A DNA stretch of 45,362 nt from a virus. The notes below the pieces were generated by a model. It made no database searches and was not told where the DNA came from. It worked only from the letters and a program-made list of their open reading frames with translations. Location: the IMG/VR virus record IMGVR_UViG_3300031576_000097, positions 1 through 45,362 of that record; one strand, 5' to 3'. Made by a program: the position numbers and the translations under genes. Numbering within the stretch: position 1 is the stretch's first letter; each line of letters begins with the position of its first letter. Shown in pieces: positions 25,986 to 36,060 of the stretch.

Positions 25986-26336
25986 TTATGTTGCCCACAA
26001 CTGACCTGTCCATGTAAGATAATCTCCGATTGTACCACCTTGTATTAATATCTCATCAACTTGTTCTTTAGTTTCTAAAATACAGGCTTCACCTGGATTC
26101 AATTCAAAACCAAAAGTTGAGATATTATCATTTATTGCAGCGTAATCTATTCTTGCTAAAAAAATAGAACTTGTATTGGTTCTATTAGCTTTAATCAACA
26201 ATTCTTGTCTACCTAATAGTTGACCTTTAGCTACTCCTTGTGTAGAAATAGCTTTAGCTTGATTAATAGTAGCTACAGTATGTTTACCACCAGATGTTTT
26301 TTGTGGAGCATATGGTGTGGCTGAAAATTCTGCCAT
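25986..26336 (-). CDS. Putative virion protein, 116 aa
   Basis: 116 residues. The C-terminal part (SIFLARIDYAAINDNISTFGFELNPGEACILE) repeats the 'FELxPGE' turn found in the neighbour at 27033 (FELRPGEVV), so the two are probably related virion proteins. The N-terminus is Gln/Lys/Thr-rich. Confidence 0.63.
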   Translation of the reverse strand: MAEFSATPYAPQKTSGGKHTVATINQAKAISTQGVAKGQLLGRQELLIKANRTNTSSIFLARIDYAAINDNISTFGFELNPGEACILETKEQVDEILIQGGTIGDYLTWTGQLWAT

Positions 26337-26345
26337 AATCTTTCC

Positions 26346-27023
26346 TTAATGTTGACCTAGTATTTGTACAACAATATTAGTTGCCCCACCTAATACCAAT
26401 CCAGCAACTCTACTTCTAAATCTAGTTGCAGGAGATAAACTTGCTCCGCTAAATATTGTTACACCATCTCCAGTTACGTTAGTATGAGTAAGAATTGTAG
26501 TAAAAGTTACTCCATCTAATGAAGCCTCTAATCTTACATCCCAAGTAGTAGCTGTTGCTCCTGTTCCAGTAACTTGAAGTGCATAACTTTGAGAAGCTGA
26601 TGAAGGTGTAACAGTTACTCCGCTTCCAGTTGCTATAAATGTATCTGATCTTGTTGAATGAGCAACATTAGCGGTAACCCCAGATATTGTTGAATCAAAG
26701 TTTTCAATTAATACTTTCCCGGCTGAATCCAATTTTAAAAATCTAGCAAGACTAGATGAATCCAAACCTCCTGATAAAACAGGACCACCACCAGCACTAG
26801 CGTCTCCTGCATTTGTTGCTCCTACTACTCTAGGAAAACCACCGCTAGTTACTTCCACACGAGTAACAACACCACCAGAAGTACCTGCTATAACAAAAGG
26901 ATTATCTGGAGTTGCTCCAACTGGTTTAGTACCTTGTACTTCTTGAGCTGAAGCATCTAAAGGAGTAGTTCCTATATCAACTTTACTACCACCACCACCG
27001 GCTCCTACCATTAGTATAAACAT
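26346..27023 (-). CDS. Putative virion protein, 225 aa
   Basis: 225 residues. A Gly-rich start (MFILMVGAGGGGSK), a low-complexity Gly/Ala part, then a beta domain (SYALQVTGTGATATTWDVRLEASLDGVTF; RFRSRVAGLVLGGATNIVVQILG) that resembles a domain often found at the end of phage tail or head-fibre proteins. AGGAGG precedes ATG 27023. It shares the opening MFIL with two other late genes. Confidence 0.65.
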   Translation of the reverse strand: MFILMVGAGGGGSKVDIGTTPLDASAQEVQGTKPVGATPDNPFVIAGTSGGVVTRVEVTSGGFPRVVGATNAGDASAGGGPVLSGGLDSSSLARFLKLDSAGKVLIENFDSTISGVTANVAHSTRSDTFIATGSGVTVTPSSASQSYALQVTGTGATATTWDVRLEASLDGVTFTTILTHTNVTGDGVTIFSGASLSPATRFRSRVAGLVLGGATNIVVQILGQH

Positions 27024-27032
27024 ATTTCCTCC

Positions 27033-27356
27033 TTATCTACCTTCATGCGCTACATAAATAAAACATACTATATTTCCATTAGTTGAAGTATCTAAAGCTA
27101 TTTCATTCAAATTACTTCTAAGTTCGCTAGTTACTACTTCACCTGGTCTTAATTCAAAACCAGTAGTTTGATAATTAGCACCAGCTACTCCATTAGGTTT
27201 AACCCATACACTCCCTACATTTGTACTAAGTGCTTTTATTGTTACTTCATCAGCTATAGTATTAGCCGATAATAAAACTGATGTTCCAGCAGTGGTTATA
27301 GTTTTTTGACCGGCATCTTTTAAAGCTGGTACAGCTGGTGATATTTTCATTGCCAT
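27033..27356 (-). CDS. Putative virion protein, 107 aa
   Basis: 107 residues, beta-rich (QKTITTAGTSVLLSANTI; VTIKALSTNVGSVWVKPNG; GFELRPGEVV). It resembles the gene at 25986 around the 'FEL.PGE' turn, suggesting duplication. GGAGAG lies before the ATG. About 88 bases separate it from the fibre gene; only an uncertain 19-codon frame lies there. Confidence 0.65.
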   Translation of the reverse strand: MAMKISPAVPALKDAGQKTITTAGTSVLLSANTIADEVTIKALSTNVGSVWVKPNGVAGANYQTTGFELRPGEVVTSELRSNLNEIALDTSTNGNIVCFIYVAHEGR

Positions 27357-27444
27357 AATTTCTCTCCTTTATCTATTGTATTATTAATTATTACCATTCT
27401 CCTTTAATTCTTTCAATTTCTTTTTACCTTCTTTTTTAGACATT

Positions 27445-29130
27445 TTAAAAGATCGCATATTTAGTATTTAAATAGTTTCGTATCCTTACTCTTTCACTGG
27501 AACTTAAATCTTTATTATAAAGGATAATTTCAGCTATATCACCATTAAAGAAAGCAAGTGCATCTGTATCCATCCCTATATTAAGCGTTTCAACCATACT
27601 TGCCATTGTTCCACTTGCAACTGAAGTTTCAGCAGCATTGTTTAATTGACTATAGTGATTTGTAGAGTCTTTTCTTAATGTAAAAATATAATTTGTTGCT
27701 GTTGCTATTGTAGTTGCTAAGTTTTTGCCAGCCCCATCATTTATATAATGATTTGCAGATGGAGCGGATCTAAGAAATAAACCCCAAATCTCACCAGAAT
27801 CAGAAAAAATAGCTACATTATCAGGGATAGTTGCATTATTAGTACTGATAGCAGCAGCATTAAAAACAATAAACATAGTATAAGCTGTGCTAGTAATAAA
27901 ATTAGATTTTGCTGTTGCATTAGTTAATCTATCATCAGTCCCATCGAATCTTACAACTGGTTTACTATTTATAATACTTGTTTTATATATTGGTTTCCTA
28001 GCTGCTGTAGCTTGAGTAAAATCATATTTACTGCCACTAGAATCTGACCAGGTTGTAACTGATGCACCATCAGTTAATCCAGTAATATCATCTGCATCTA
28101 ACCATAATGTCAAACCGTCTATATATAATGGATTAAAAGTTAAATTACTGGTAGAATCTGCATAAGTTTTATTAACTAATTGATTTCCAGTAATTGGAAC
28201 AACAGAAGATTCCGGTAAAGTAGTGAATGTAAGAATACCAGATTTACTTTGAGAACCAGTAGTTCTTATTACTTCATCTTGTCTTACTGTATCTGAAGCA
28301 AGAACACTAGTTCCTATATTTCTTAATCTATTTGTACCAAAATCTAAAAGTCTAGTACCTGTAACTGTAAAATCAGCAGTTAATGTAGTATTTAAAGGTA
28401 AAGTATTAGTAGTAAAAGTATCAAATGTAGCACCATTTCCACGCTTTAGTAAAGGAGCAGTTGAAGTAGATATATCAGCCCATAATTGACCAGCAGTAGC
28501 GGCAGGGGCTCCAGCAGATTGTACTATCCCCATATTGCCAAATACCTGCAAATCTACATAAGTTTTATTAGTAAAATCAGGACCAGAACCTGGAACTACT
28601 GTAGATTGGGGTAAAACATTAAATGTTAATATACCAGATGCTTTAGTTTGGTTTCCTGTGGTAAGTAAAGTTTGATCAAAACGAACAGCATCTGTAGCTG
28701 TAGTTCCAGCTGCAATTTGTACTCTAACTGGAGTTGTTCCTGAATCAATAGTAAATTTAAATACATCATCTGCTGCTACCCATCTTAATTCAGCATCAGT
28801 ACCAGATGTAGAACCTCTGTTTATACGAATACCAGCATCAACTTCAGCTGTGGTTAGATCAGAATTTATAATTAAAAATTCATCTGTGATACCTGTGCTA
28901 ATACCATCTGTAAATGTTTTAACGCCAGCTACTGTTTGATTGCCTGTTAATTTTACATTACTAGCATCTTCAGCTATAGTTTCTGTAATTAATGTGTTTA
29001 GAGTTGTTAAATAAGAAGCAAAGTTGCTGTTAATTAAACGAGCATCTATTGTCTCTCTTGCTCTGGAGTTTGGTGAATTATGGAATGTAACAAGTTGGCT
29101 TGAACTTAGTGTAGTAACAGTAAAAGACAT
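27445..29130 (-). CDS. Tail fibre with C-terminal LamG-like lectin domain
   Basis: 561 residues. After an N-terminal helical part come trimeric-fibre repeats: LTGNQTVAGVKTFTDG, TTGNQTKASGILTFNVLP, TTGSQSKSGILTFTTLP, each followed by VVPG/VVPI and a TYVD/TYAD word. From about residue 340 there is a concanavalin/LamG fold: LTLWLDADDITGL, SDSSGSKYDFTQ, KPVVRFDGTDDRL, and a final FFNGDIAEIILYN...NYLNTKYAIF. Such domains bind sugars, so this is the likely host-recognition fibre. Confidence 0.82.
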   Translation of the reverse strand: MSFTVTTLSSSQLVTFHNSPNSRARETIDARLINSNFASYLTTLNTLITETIAEDASNVKLTGNQTVAGVKTFTDGISTGITDEFLIINSDLTTAEVDAGIRINRGSTSGTDAELRWVAADDVFKFTIDSGTTPVRVQIAAGTTATDAVRFDQTLLTTGNQTKASGILTFNVLPQSTVVPGSGPDFTNKTYVDLQVFGNMGIVQSAGAPAATAGQLWADISTSTAPLLKRGNGATFDTFTTNTLPLNTTLTADFTVTGTRLLDFGTNRLRNIGTSVLASDTVRQDEVIRTTGSQSKSGILTFTTLPESSVVPITGNQLVNKTYADSTSNLTFNPLYIDGLTLWLDADDITGLTDGASVTTWSDSSGSKYDFTQATAARKPIYKTSIINSKPVVRFDGTDDRLTNATAKSNFITSTAYTMFIVFNAAAISTNNATIPDNVAIFSDSGEIWGLFLRSAPSANHYINDGAGKNLATTIATATNYIFTLRKDSTNHYSQLNNAAETSVASGTMASMVETLNIGMDTDALAFFNGDIAEIILYNKDLSSSERVRIRNYLNTKYAIF

Positions 29131-29132
29131 CT

Positions 29133-29414
29133 TTAGCTACCTCCTAATAAATATTCTATTGCTCGTTTTAACATAATAGGATCATCATTAAATTGCCCAA
29201 TGCCAGTGTTACATCTATAACATAATAAGCCTCTAACTTTCTTAGTTTTATGGCAATGATCCACAATTAAATCTCTCGTAGGCTTCTTATGACATATTTT
29301 ACATGTATTCCTCTGGTTTTTGAGTAGTTGTGAAAGTTTTTCTAGAGTCAATCCATTCTTAACCTTATTCTTCTCATAATAAGCTTTTTGTTGAATTTTA
29401 TACTTTTCTTTCAT
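29133..29414 (-). CDS. Recombination endonuclease VII-like, 93 aa
   Basis: 93 residues: C38-x2-C41, VDHCHKTKKVRGLLCYRCNTGIG (D52, H53, C65, C68) and a last helix LKRAIEYLLGG. This is the complete Endonuclease_7 zinc/His-Me finger. Family members resolve branched DNA or act as homing nucleases. Its place between the fibre and the largest virion gene, away from replication genes, favours a mobile free-standing nuclease. Confidence 0.85.
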   Translation of the reverse strand: MKEKYKIQQKAYYEKNKVKNGLTLEKLSQLLKNQRNTCKICHKKPTRDLIVDHCHKTKKVRGLLCYRCNTGIGQFNDDPIMLKRAIEYLLGGS

Positions 29415-29415
29415 A

Positions 29416-32400
29416 TTATTGACTAAATCCTCTTTCTATTCTATTAACACGTTCTTCTTGATTAGACTTAGCCTTTTCTCCTGGGCCCTTAGGTTCTAGC
29501 CTGTTTTTTAAAGCCCTTTCGATATCCTTGTCACTCAAATATTTTCTCAAGACTTTTAAAGCTTCTTGTCCTTGTTTTCTATATTTAGCATCCCTAGCTC
29601 CTAAAGCTACAGAATCTAATAGTTCTGGTTGAACATTTTCTCTAATTTGATCTAAAACTTCTTCTTTTGAAGAATTACTAGCTAATCCTAATTTTTTAAT
29701 AGTTTCTTTACTCGGCACAAATCCTTTAGAAAACATTTGAGCAGCTTCTTTACTTAAACTGGGTTTTTGTATTCTAGCAACATCTTCAGGTAAAGGAGCA
29801 AATTGTCTTTTAATTTCTTCCACAGGACCTGTTGGTAATGGTTGACCTAGTAAAGTTTTTCTACCAGATTGTGCGTTTTGAATACCTTGTATAGCTTCAA
29901 ATATTTGACCTGTTCCTAATTGAACAGCTTTATCGCCTATTTGTTTTGCCGGTAAAACTGGCAATAACCTAGCTATTTTTCCTACTGCTTTTGTAGTAGT
30001 CTTCATTCTTTCTTCTTCAAATATTTGTTGTTTCTTTTCAGGAGCTAATAATTTTTCTTCCTTAGTTAAAGGAACATCTTTAGCAGGTTTTCCAGAAACT
30101 ACTTCAGAACCAATTGATATCAAGTCTGCAATACCTTTAACAGCACCACCGAAAGCTGCAGCAACTGGAGCTTTTGATAAAGTAAATTCAGCCATTTGTG
30201 TAGGATCTAAAAGACCAACTGATTCAGATAAATCTAATCCTAATTTTGCTGGTAAATTAAACTCATCTAAAAATTCTACTTTGTCAGATATTTGATTATA
30301 AAAATCTGGAGCATTTTCTCTTATAATCCAAGCCAGTCCAGAAGGAATCATTACAGAAGCTCCTGCTTTTCCTGCAAGCAAAGTTTTAACTCCCAAGTAA
30401 TTAGCAAACTTCATTATAGCTTGTGCTTTCATCATAGGATCTCTTGAACCAATTTCTAGAGCCCAAGTACCAAGTAATCCAGCTTCTCTTATAGGATAAT
30501 TTAAAAAAGTTAAAAAGGTAGAACTAAATTGATTGTTTTCAAAAGCTGCTCTATTCACTTGTCTAAATGCTCCAGAAAATTGTGTTTTTTCAATCATTTC
30601 CTGAGCAGCCATTAATAGATCGTTTTCATCTGCTCTTGTCATTTTAGAACTAAGAGTTTGTAGAAGATTCTTAGAACCACCTACTTTTTTAACCATGCCT
30701 GCTATGGCGGCTATAGTTTGATTGCTAGCTTCAACGTTACTAAATAAATCAAAGTTTTTTATGAATCTAACACTAGAATCATTTTGAGCTAAACTAGAAA
30801 TTCTTTTAGTTGCATTACCAGCTATGCCACCTATATCATTAAATATTTCATATGCTGCAAATAATTGATCGTCTATATTTAGTTGGGATATGATCCTTCT
30901 TACTGCAGGATTTTTTATAAGTGTATAAGAATCTATTAAAGTACCATAACCTACTTCTGGAAGAAGGGTTTGTAATGGTTGTGTTGCATTTAAAAGCGAA
31001 GAACTAAAATTAAATTTTAAGGAATTTTCAACGAAATTTCTTCTGACTGAATCAAACATTCCTAGTCCATTTACTCTTGTTAAAGATTGTTTAAGATTAT
31101 TTAAAGCTGCTCTAGCTCTAAAATTATTAGTTACATTAGCAACTCCAATTGCAGCATCTATATCCTTTTCAGAATTTTTAAGTATAGCCCTCTTAACTCC
31201 AGCTGAGTAAGCTTTAATTGCAGTTAAAATATCTGTACTCATTATTTCAGATCCTGCACTTCTTTCATGTTTAAAAAATGGATCTCCTAGTCTAAATTGT
31301 TGTTGAATTATCTTCCAACCACCTGGATCTTTTTCACCTATATGTGGAAAATAGGCTGTAAGTAAATCATCTTCTTTTAAACCACCTTTTCTTGCACCTT
31401 CTCTAAAATAGCGAGCCACTAATCTTGTTTTAGCTAAAAGTTCTTTATCCCCAGAATGTTTAAACCATATTGGATTATTTGATTGACCTTTTAAAATATC
31501 TTCAATAGGAACATTGTCTGCAATCTCCGCAATTTTAGGCATATCAGAAGCTGTTAATCCTCTTTTTTCTAAAGCTTTTAAAATAGGGGCCTCTATTTCA
31601 GTTATGAATCTATTACCTTCAATTATTGCATGTTTAACAGCATTTGCTGTTCTACTAAAACCAACTCTATCTAAAACTACAAATGGTCTTATAAAAACAC
31701 TTTCTAATCTAGCAAAGTTTTTTTGTAAATAACCACCCCAACTTTTTAGATTTTGATTGATCATCTCTTTACTAAATAATGCTTCAGGATCTAAAAATCC
31801 ACCCTCATCTCTTAAAAATTCTCTAATACCGACAGATCTTTGTGAACCAGTTTTTGCTGGACTTAATGAAGGTTTTAATGTATCTACCTTTGGTTCTAAA
31901 CCTGGCTTTGATTCTATATCAGCTTTTTTATTAAAATCATCCGCTAAAGCACTAGTTTCTGCTTCATTAATTCGTTTAGGTTTAAAAGCTATTGGTAAGT
32001 CTTCTTTAGCAACTTTAAACTGTTCTTCAGTAATTCTACCCTTCTCCATTAATTCTCTAAGTTGCTTTGTGCCTTGTTGTGCAGTTATTTTGTTATTAGA
32101 AATGTTATCAATAACATTTTGTACATAAGTATTTGAACTACCACCACTTATAGTTGGAGGAACTAGCCTTGTAACTACTCCTGTTCTTCCTATTGATTCA
32201 TATACTTGATCAAAATCATCCTTATATGATATACCGATTTCATCGGCTAAATCTTTTAAATGTGGTTTTAATTCTACAGCATTATCACCCCAATCAACTC
32301 TATTTAATTCTTCTTTTCCAGCCCATTCATCTAACTCAGTTATTTTTGCGTTTTCTAATGCTTCTTGTTCTGTATCTATTTTCTCTGTAACTCCAGGTTT

Positions 32401-33237
32401 TCTTCTACCTGCTTGAACTATATCTTTTCTAGCTCTCATTAAACCAGCTATTGATTTAGCACCTAAAAATAATGTTCCTCCGGCTATTCCACCAACAAAC
32501 ATATCTTTAGCTAATTTATCTACATCTAAATCTGCACCTTTTCTTAATTGTTCTGCAGTTTCAGTTACACCTACAAATGTCGCAGCTTGTCCAGCTAATC
32601 TTCCAAAGGCTTCTTTTTTTCCAATTCCTTTTGGTAATGTTTTAGTTGGATCAACAATGTTTACAATCTGCCTTCTTAATTTTTCTAATCCTTTAGGTGC
32701 AGCTTGTCCAAATCCTGCTCTGGTTGTTAAAGCCTTAGAACCACCTATAATAGTTCTAATTCCACCTGCTCCTGGTATAGGAGTAAGTAACGTACCACCA
32801 ATAGCACCAGCTACTGCAGCACCAGGTTCAGCTTCAATTTCTTCTGGAGTTGTAATTGCTTCTTTTATTCTGGTACCAAATGCTTGCCTTTTTTGAGGTT
32901 TACCAGTAATAGCTGCAGCACCAATATCAATAGCAGCTTCTGGAAACGCTAAAGCAGCTTCAGCTGCAGAACCAGCGGCTACTCTTGCCATACGATAAGC
33001 AGCATCTCCCATAGATTCTTTTCTAGGAGCAAACTTTTTATTAACTGCTGCTCGGACAGCATCTATATCTGAATTTACTTGATCTTTGTCTGCACCAGGT
33101 CTAGCTAATAAAGGTTTTATCTGGTCTTCAAAGAAGTCATTCACACGATTAGTTTGATCGCTCTCACTTCTTTTTAAGAAGCCTAAACTTTCATACTCAT
33201 TTTTAAAATCACTAATTAGTTTTTTAATATCGCTCAT
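29416..33237 (-). CDS. Giant internal virion / DNA-ejection protein, 1273 aa
   Basis: 1273 residues, the largest gene. It lies where T7 gp16 lies, after gp14/15-like genes. Hydrophobic Ala/Gly stretches at about 84-110 (AARVAAGSAAEAALAFPEAA), 142-165 and 245-265 could insert in the host membrane during ejection; the rest is helical. Segments near 880-960 (FNYPIREAGLLGTWALEIG...) resemble parts of large polyvalent/ejection proteins. I see no lysozyme or transglycosylase motif. Lys/Glu-rich tail. Confidence 0.7.
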   Translation of the reverse strand: MSDIKKLISDFKNEYESLGFLKRSESDQTNRVNDFFEDQIKPLLARPGADKDQVNSDIDAVRAAVNKKFAPRKESMGDAAYRMARVAAGSAAEAALAFPEAAIDIGAAAITGKPQKRQAFGTRIKEAITTPEEIEAEPGAAVAGAIGGTLLTPIPGAGGIRTIIGGSKALTTRAGFGQAAPKGLEKLRRQIVNIVDPTKTLPKGIGKKEAFGRLAGQAATFVGVTETAEQLRKGADLDVDKLAKDMFVGGIAGGTLFLGAKSIAGLMRARKDIVQAGRRKPGVTEKIDTEQEALENAKITELDEWAGKEELNRVDWGDNAVELKPHLKDLADEIGISYKDDFDQVYESIGRTGVVTRLVPPTISGGSSNTYVQNVIDNISNNKITAQQGTKQLRELMEKGRITEEQFKVAKEDLPIAFKPKRINEAETSALADDFNKKADIESKPGLEPKVDTLKPSLSPAKTGSQRSVGIREFLRDEGGFLDPEALFSKEMINQNLKSWGGYLQKNFARLESVFIRPFVVLDRVGFSRTANAVKHAIIEGNRFITEIEAPILKALEKRGLTASDMPKIAEIADNVPIEDILKGQSNNPIWFKHSGDKELLAKTRLVARYFREGARKGGLKEDDLLTAYFPHIGEKDPGGWKIIQQQFRLGDPFFKHERSAGSEIMSTDILTAIKAYSAGVKRAILKNSEKDIDAAIGVANVTNNFRARAALNNLKQSLTRVNGLGMFDSVRRNFVENSLKFNFSSSLLNATQPLQTLLPEVGYGTLIDSYTLIKNPAVRRIISQLNIDDQLFAAYEIFNDIGGIAGNATKRISSLAQNDSSVRFIKNFDLFSNVEASNQTIAAIAGMVKKVGGSKNLLQTLSSKMTRADENDLLMAAQEMIEKTQFSGAFRQVNRAAFENNQFSSTFLTFLNYPIREAGLLGTWALEIGSRDPMMKAQAIMKFANYLGVKTLLAGKAGASVMIPSGLAWIIRENAPDFYNQISDKVEFLDEFNLPAKLGLDLSESVGLLDPTQMAEFTLSKAPVAAAFGGAVKGIADLISIGSEVVSGKPAKDVPLTKEEKLLAPEKKQQIFEEERMKTTTKAVGKIARLLPVLPAKQIGDKAVQLGTGQIFEAIQGIQNAQSGRKTLLGQPLPTGPVEEIKRQFAPLPEDVARIQKPSLSKEAAQMFSKGFVPSKETIKKLGLASNSSKEEVLDQIRENVQPELLDSVALGARDAKYRKQGQEALKVLRKYLSDKDIERALKNRLEPKGPGEKAKSNQEERVNRIERGFSQ
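31941..31951. repeat. 11-mer CCGCTAAAGCA inside a late gene
   Basis: Exact copy on the non-coding strand; read on the coding strand as Ser-Ala-Leu-Ala-Asp. Confidence 0.55.
32947..32955. repeat. CGCTAAAGC copy inside a late gene
   Basis: Exact 9-mer; coding strand reads Ala-Leu-Ala. A codon-driven match is possible here. Confidence 0.4.
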
Positions 33238-33239
33238 GG

Positions 33240-34130
33240 CTAATTAAATCCTAATAATCTAGAAAATCCCCCTTTAGTTTGTGCTTGTGGAACTGCACTA
33301 AAATTTTGTGCTGGTGTAAATGGTTCTTCTTCTGTTTCTTCATCCTCATTTAATGCATCTATAATGGCTTGAGCATTAGAACTTCCACCTACTCCAACTG
33401 ATCCTGTTATAACATTTAAAATATCCTTATCAATCTTAGTTAAATTTCCTTTTCTTATAGATCTTTTTAAAGATTCTACAAGAGTTGGACTTACATTTCG
33501 TTTCTTTGCTTCAGCGTCTAGTGCTGCATCAAATCCCATAAAAATAGCTTCATTTTTCATTATTTGTTCTTCCATTTGTATTAATTTTTGATTATGTTCT
33601 TGAGTCCCTATTATCTGAGAACTTTTTAATTTAGCTGCTTCTATTTTTAGTTCAGAGTTTGTTTTAGCTGCATTTAAAGCTAAAGCTGAATGTAAATCAA
33701 ATTCTTGCTGTTCTTGAGTTTGTATTCCCTTAGCACGTAATTCCATTTCTTTTAGTTTAAATTCATTTTTAGATTTTAAATTTTCTATAGCTTCATCATG
33801 TCCATATTTTCTAGACATTTCTGCTAAATCTTGTTTTTCTTTAATAAGCATTTCAATAGCTTCATTTGGATCTTTTATTAAACCAAATAAAGGGTTTTGT
33901 GTTTCTAAAAATTTCCTTTGTTTTTCTTCTATTTCTCTATCTAATCGTTCTTGTCTTAAATTTTTTTTAATATTTCTACCAGTTTGGAAACCACTTATAG
34001 CTCCTTGTAAAGCTTGTCCTAAAGGATTAGGTCTTACTACAAGTCCTCTTCCTAATGCTTGAAAGCCACCTCCTCCAAAACCTCCGAAGCCTCCAAAACT
34101 ACTACTATCTTGTATTTGAAGTATAAACAT
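33240..34130 (-). CDS. Internal virion protein with coiled coil, 296 aa
   Basis: 296 residues: a Gly/Phe-rich start (SSFGGFGGFGGGGFQALGRG), then a long charged helix region (about 55-200: ERLDREIEEKQRKFLETQ...) likely to be coiled coil, and an acidic linker (EDEETEEEP) near the end. Position and make-up match T7-type internal core proteins (gp14/gp15 place). Starts with MFIL like two other late genes. Confidence 0.65.
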   Translation of the reverse strand: MFILQIQDSSSFGGFGGFGGGGFQALGRGLVVRPNPLGQALQGAISGFQTGRNIKKNLRQERLDREIEEKQRKFLETQNPLFGLIKDPNEAIEMLIKEKQDLAEMSRKYGHDEAIENLKSKNEFKLKEMELRAKGIQTQEQQEFDLHSALALNAAKTNSELKIEAAKLKSSQIIGTQEHNQKLIQMEEQIMKNEAIFMGFDAALDAEAKKRNVSPTLVESLKRSIRKGNLTKIDKDILNVITGSVGVGGSSNAQAIIDALNEDEETEEEPFTPAQNFSAVPQAQTKGGFSRLLGFN

Positions 34131-34131
34131 A

Positions 34132-36060
34132 TTATCCCGGTAAGAAAGCTCCTAATGCAGTTCCAGCTGCTTGACCAAGAAATCCTGCTATTCCAGAATC
34201 CATAACTGTAGTTGTATTGTTCATAATTGATTCAAATAATTTTAATCTTTCTTCTCTGCTTCTTCCAGGAATATCTGTAGCCATGAAATAAGCTAATTTC
34301 ATACCTTCCAACTTATCTCTAAAAGAAGTAGGAGGAGCAAATGTTCCAAGAGGTGGAAATTGTATTTCTGGAATATTAGTTGGGAATGATGGTCCTTGGA
34401 TACCAGTCAGTCCTGCTAATTCTCTAGATCTTTGTTGTGATTGTTGTTCTCGTATTTGCAAATCCATTTGGTCAGTTCTATCTAGTAAATCATCAGTACC
34501 TTGTTGATAAGTTCTTAATGCAGTTTCTTCTAAAACATGTGAAGCTAATGAAGTAGATGCAAACCCGGAATTTCTAAGTTCATTCATTCTAGATCTTAAA
34601 TTTTGTCCTAGAGTTCTGTTCAATTCTCTAAAACCTCTGTCTATAAAACCTTGCAAAGCACCTTCTCTTTTAGAAATAGCATCTGGACTTTCTTGTCTAA
34701 AACCTTCTATAGAAGATCGTAATTCATTCTGTGCTTTAGTAAATGTTTGAAACTGCTCTATTTGTGATTTTAGTAATGGTTCAGTTAATGAGTTTAATAC
34801 ATTCTGAACAAATTGATTTCGTTCTTGTACTGATCCCATTCCAGTTCCTATAGCAGTTGAAGGATCACCTATACCAGCTGGGCCAGTATCTATAGGAGGT
34901 TGAGTTCCACTAACTGGAGGCGGTGGAAGTGTACCAGGTGTTCCAGGAGTTGGAGGACCAAATCCAGGTTCGCCAGGTTGAACTCCTAATGCTCCTGTGT
35001 CTGTTCCAGTAGTAATTGCACCACCAGCACCCTCTTCTCCTGGGAAAGTAGGTTTAAATGACCCAGGACTTCCCATAAATTTAACTATCCATTTTCCATC
35101 TTTACTTTGAAGTATTGCTTCAAATGGTGAACCACTTTCTTTTAATTTTTGTTGTATCTTTGCTAATTCTGCTGTAGCTGCAATTTTACCTTCTGGACCT
35201 TTTCCAAAACCACCTAAAAATCCAAAATCTTGTGGTCTACCTTTTTTACCAGGTTTAATTCTCTTTGTATTATATTCAGGAAATAATTTTTCAAAACCTA
35301 ATTCTGTACCAAATCTTCCACCAGTATTTTTACGTGAAAAATCGGAAGGAAACTGTGGTAGATTACCAAATGGAGATTCAACAGGAACAGAAAATGGAGG
35401 TTGACCTGCTCGAACATCTTTAGTTTGTTGGCCTATTATATCTGTAGGAGGTGATATTACTTCTGATCTAAAAGTTTTCTCTAAACCAGGAGTGGCACCA
35501 GGACCGCCAGGTTGAGCAGCACCTGTAAATTGCTGAGATGCATCAGGAACACCTTGATTTGGTTGTCTAAGTGCTTCAGCAAATGAGGGATTTTGTGCTA
35601 AAGCAGGTAAATCATTAATAGGTATAAATTGCGTTTTGCCTCCAAAAAATACAGGTATAGTTCCAGGTGGTCCTTGAGGTGAAGGAGGAGTTACTTGTTG
35701 TCCCCCAGATACTTGACCACCACCAGCAGTAATTAAACCACTTCTTCCAGTGGAAGGTTGAGATGTAAATTGTCCTGTAGAACCTAATGATTTTTTTTCT
35801 GCTAAAAGATTTGAAAGACTTTGTTTGTTGCTTACTATGTTAGCTAAACCACCACCTGATTGTATTAATTCTTGTAATTTTTGTTGATTAGGAGTTACAG
35901 ATTGAGCAAATGAACCTTTTGCTTGAGGCATAGGTAAATTTACCCTAGTCATAGCAAGTCTCTCTGGGTTAAATGCACTAGGTATTGGAGGAGGTGGCGG
36001 TAACGTGGGAGGTGCTATGTTTTGTGTTGCTGGACGATTTGCCTTGTTTGGTTTTGCCAT
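34132..36060 (-). CDS. Pro/Gly-rich internal virion protein, 642 aa
   Basis: 642 residues. Residues 1-420 are disordered and rich in Pro, Gly, Gln and Ser (PPTLPPPPPIP; GGQVSGGQQVTPPSPQGPPG). About 430-560 is helical (SLTEPLLKSQIEQFQTFTKAQNELRSSIE...), and the end is hydrophobic (GIAGFLGQAAGTALGAFLPG), suiting a membrane-active ejection protein. The first 83 bases overlap the preceding gene in another frame. Confidence 0.65.
   Translation of the reverse strand: MAKPNKANRPATQNIAPPTLPPPPPIPSAFNPERLAMTRVNLPMPQAKGSFAQSVTPNQQKLQELIQSGGGLANIVSNKQSLSNLLAEKKSLGSTGQFTSQPSTGRSGLITAGGGQVSGGQQVTPPSPQGPPGTIPVFFGGKTQFIPINDLPALAQNPSFAEALRQPNQGVPDASQQFTGAAQPGGPGATPGLEKTFRSEVISPPTDIIGQQTKDVRAGQPPFSVPVESPFGNLPQFPSDFSRKNTGGRFGTELGFEKLFPEYNTKRIKPGKKGRPQDFGFLGGFGKGPEGKIAATAELAKIQQKLKESGSPFEAILQSKDGKWIVKFMGSPGSFKPTFPGEEGAGGAITTGTDTGALGVQPGEPGFGPPTPGTPGTLPPPPVSGTQPPIDTGPAGIGDPSTAIGTGMGSVQERNQFVQNVLNSLTEPLLKSQIEQFQTFTKAQNELRSSIEGFRQESPDAISKREGALQGFIDRGFRELNRTLGQNLRSRMNELRNSGFASTSLASHVLEETALRTYQQGTDDLLDRTDQMDLQIREQQSQQRSRELAGLTGIQGPSFPTNIPEIQFPPLGTFAPPTSFRDKLEGMKLAYFMATDIPGRSREERLKLFESIMNNTTTVMDSGIAGFLGQAAGTALGAFLPG

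Noticed and set aside
27366-27443. A 19-codon frame MSKKEGKKKLKELKENGNN in the gap before the fibre gene
   Set aside because: It lacks a good Shine-Dalgarno site and is too short and low in complexity to support as a gene.
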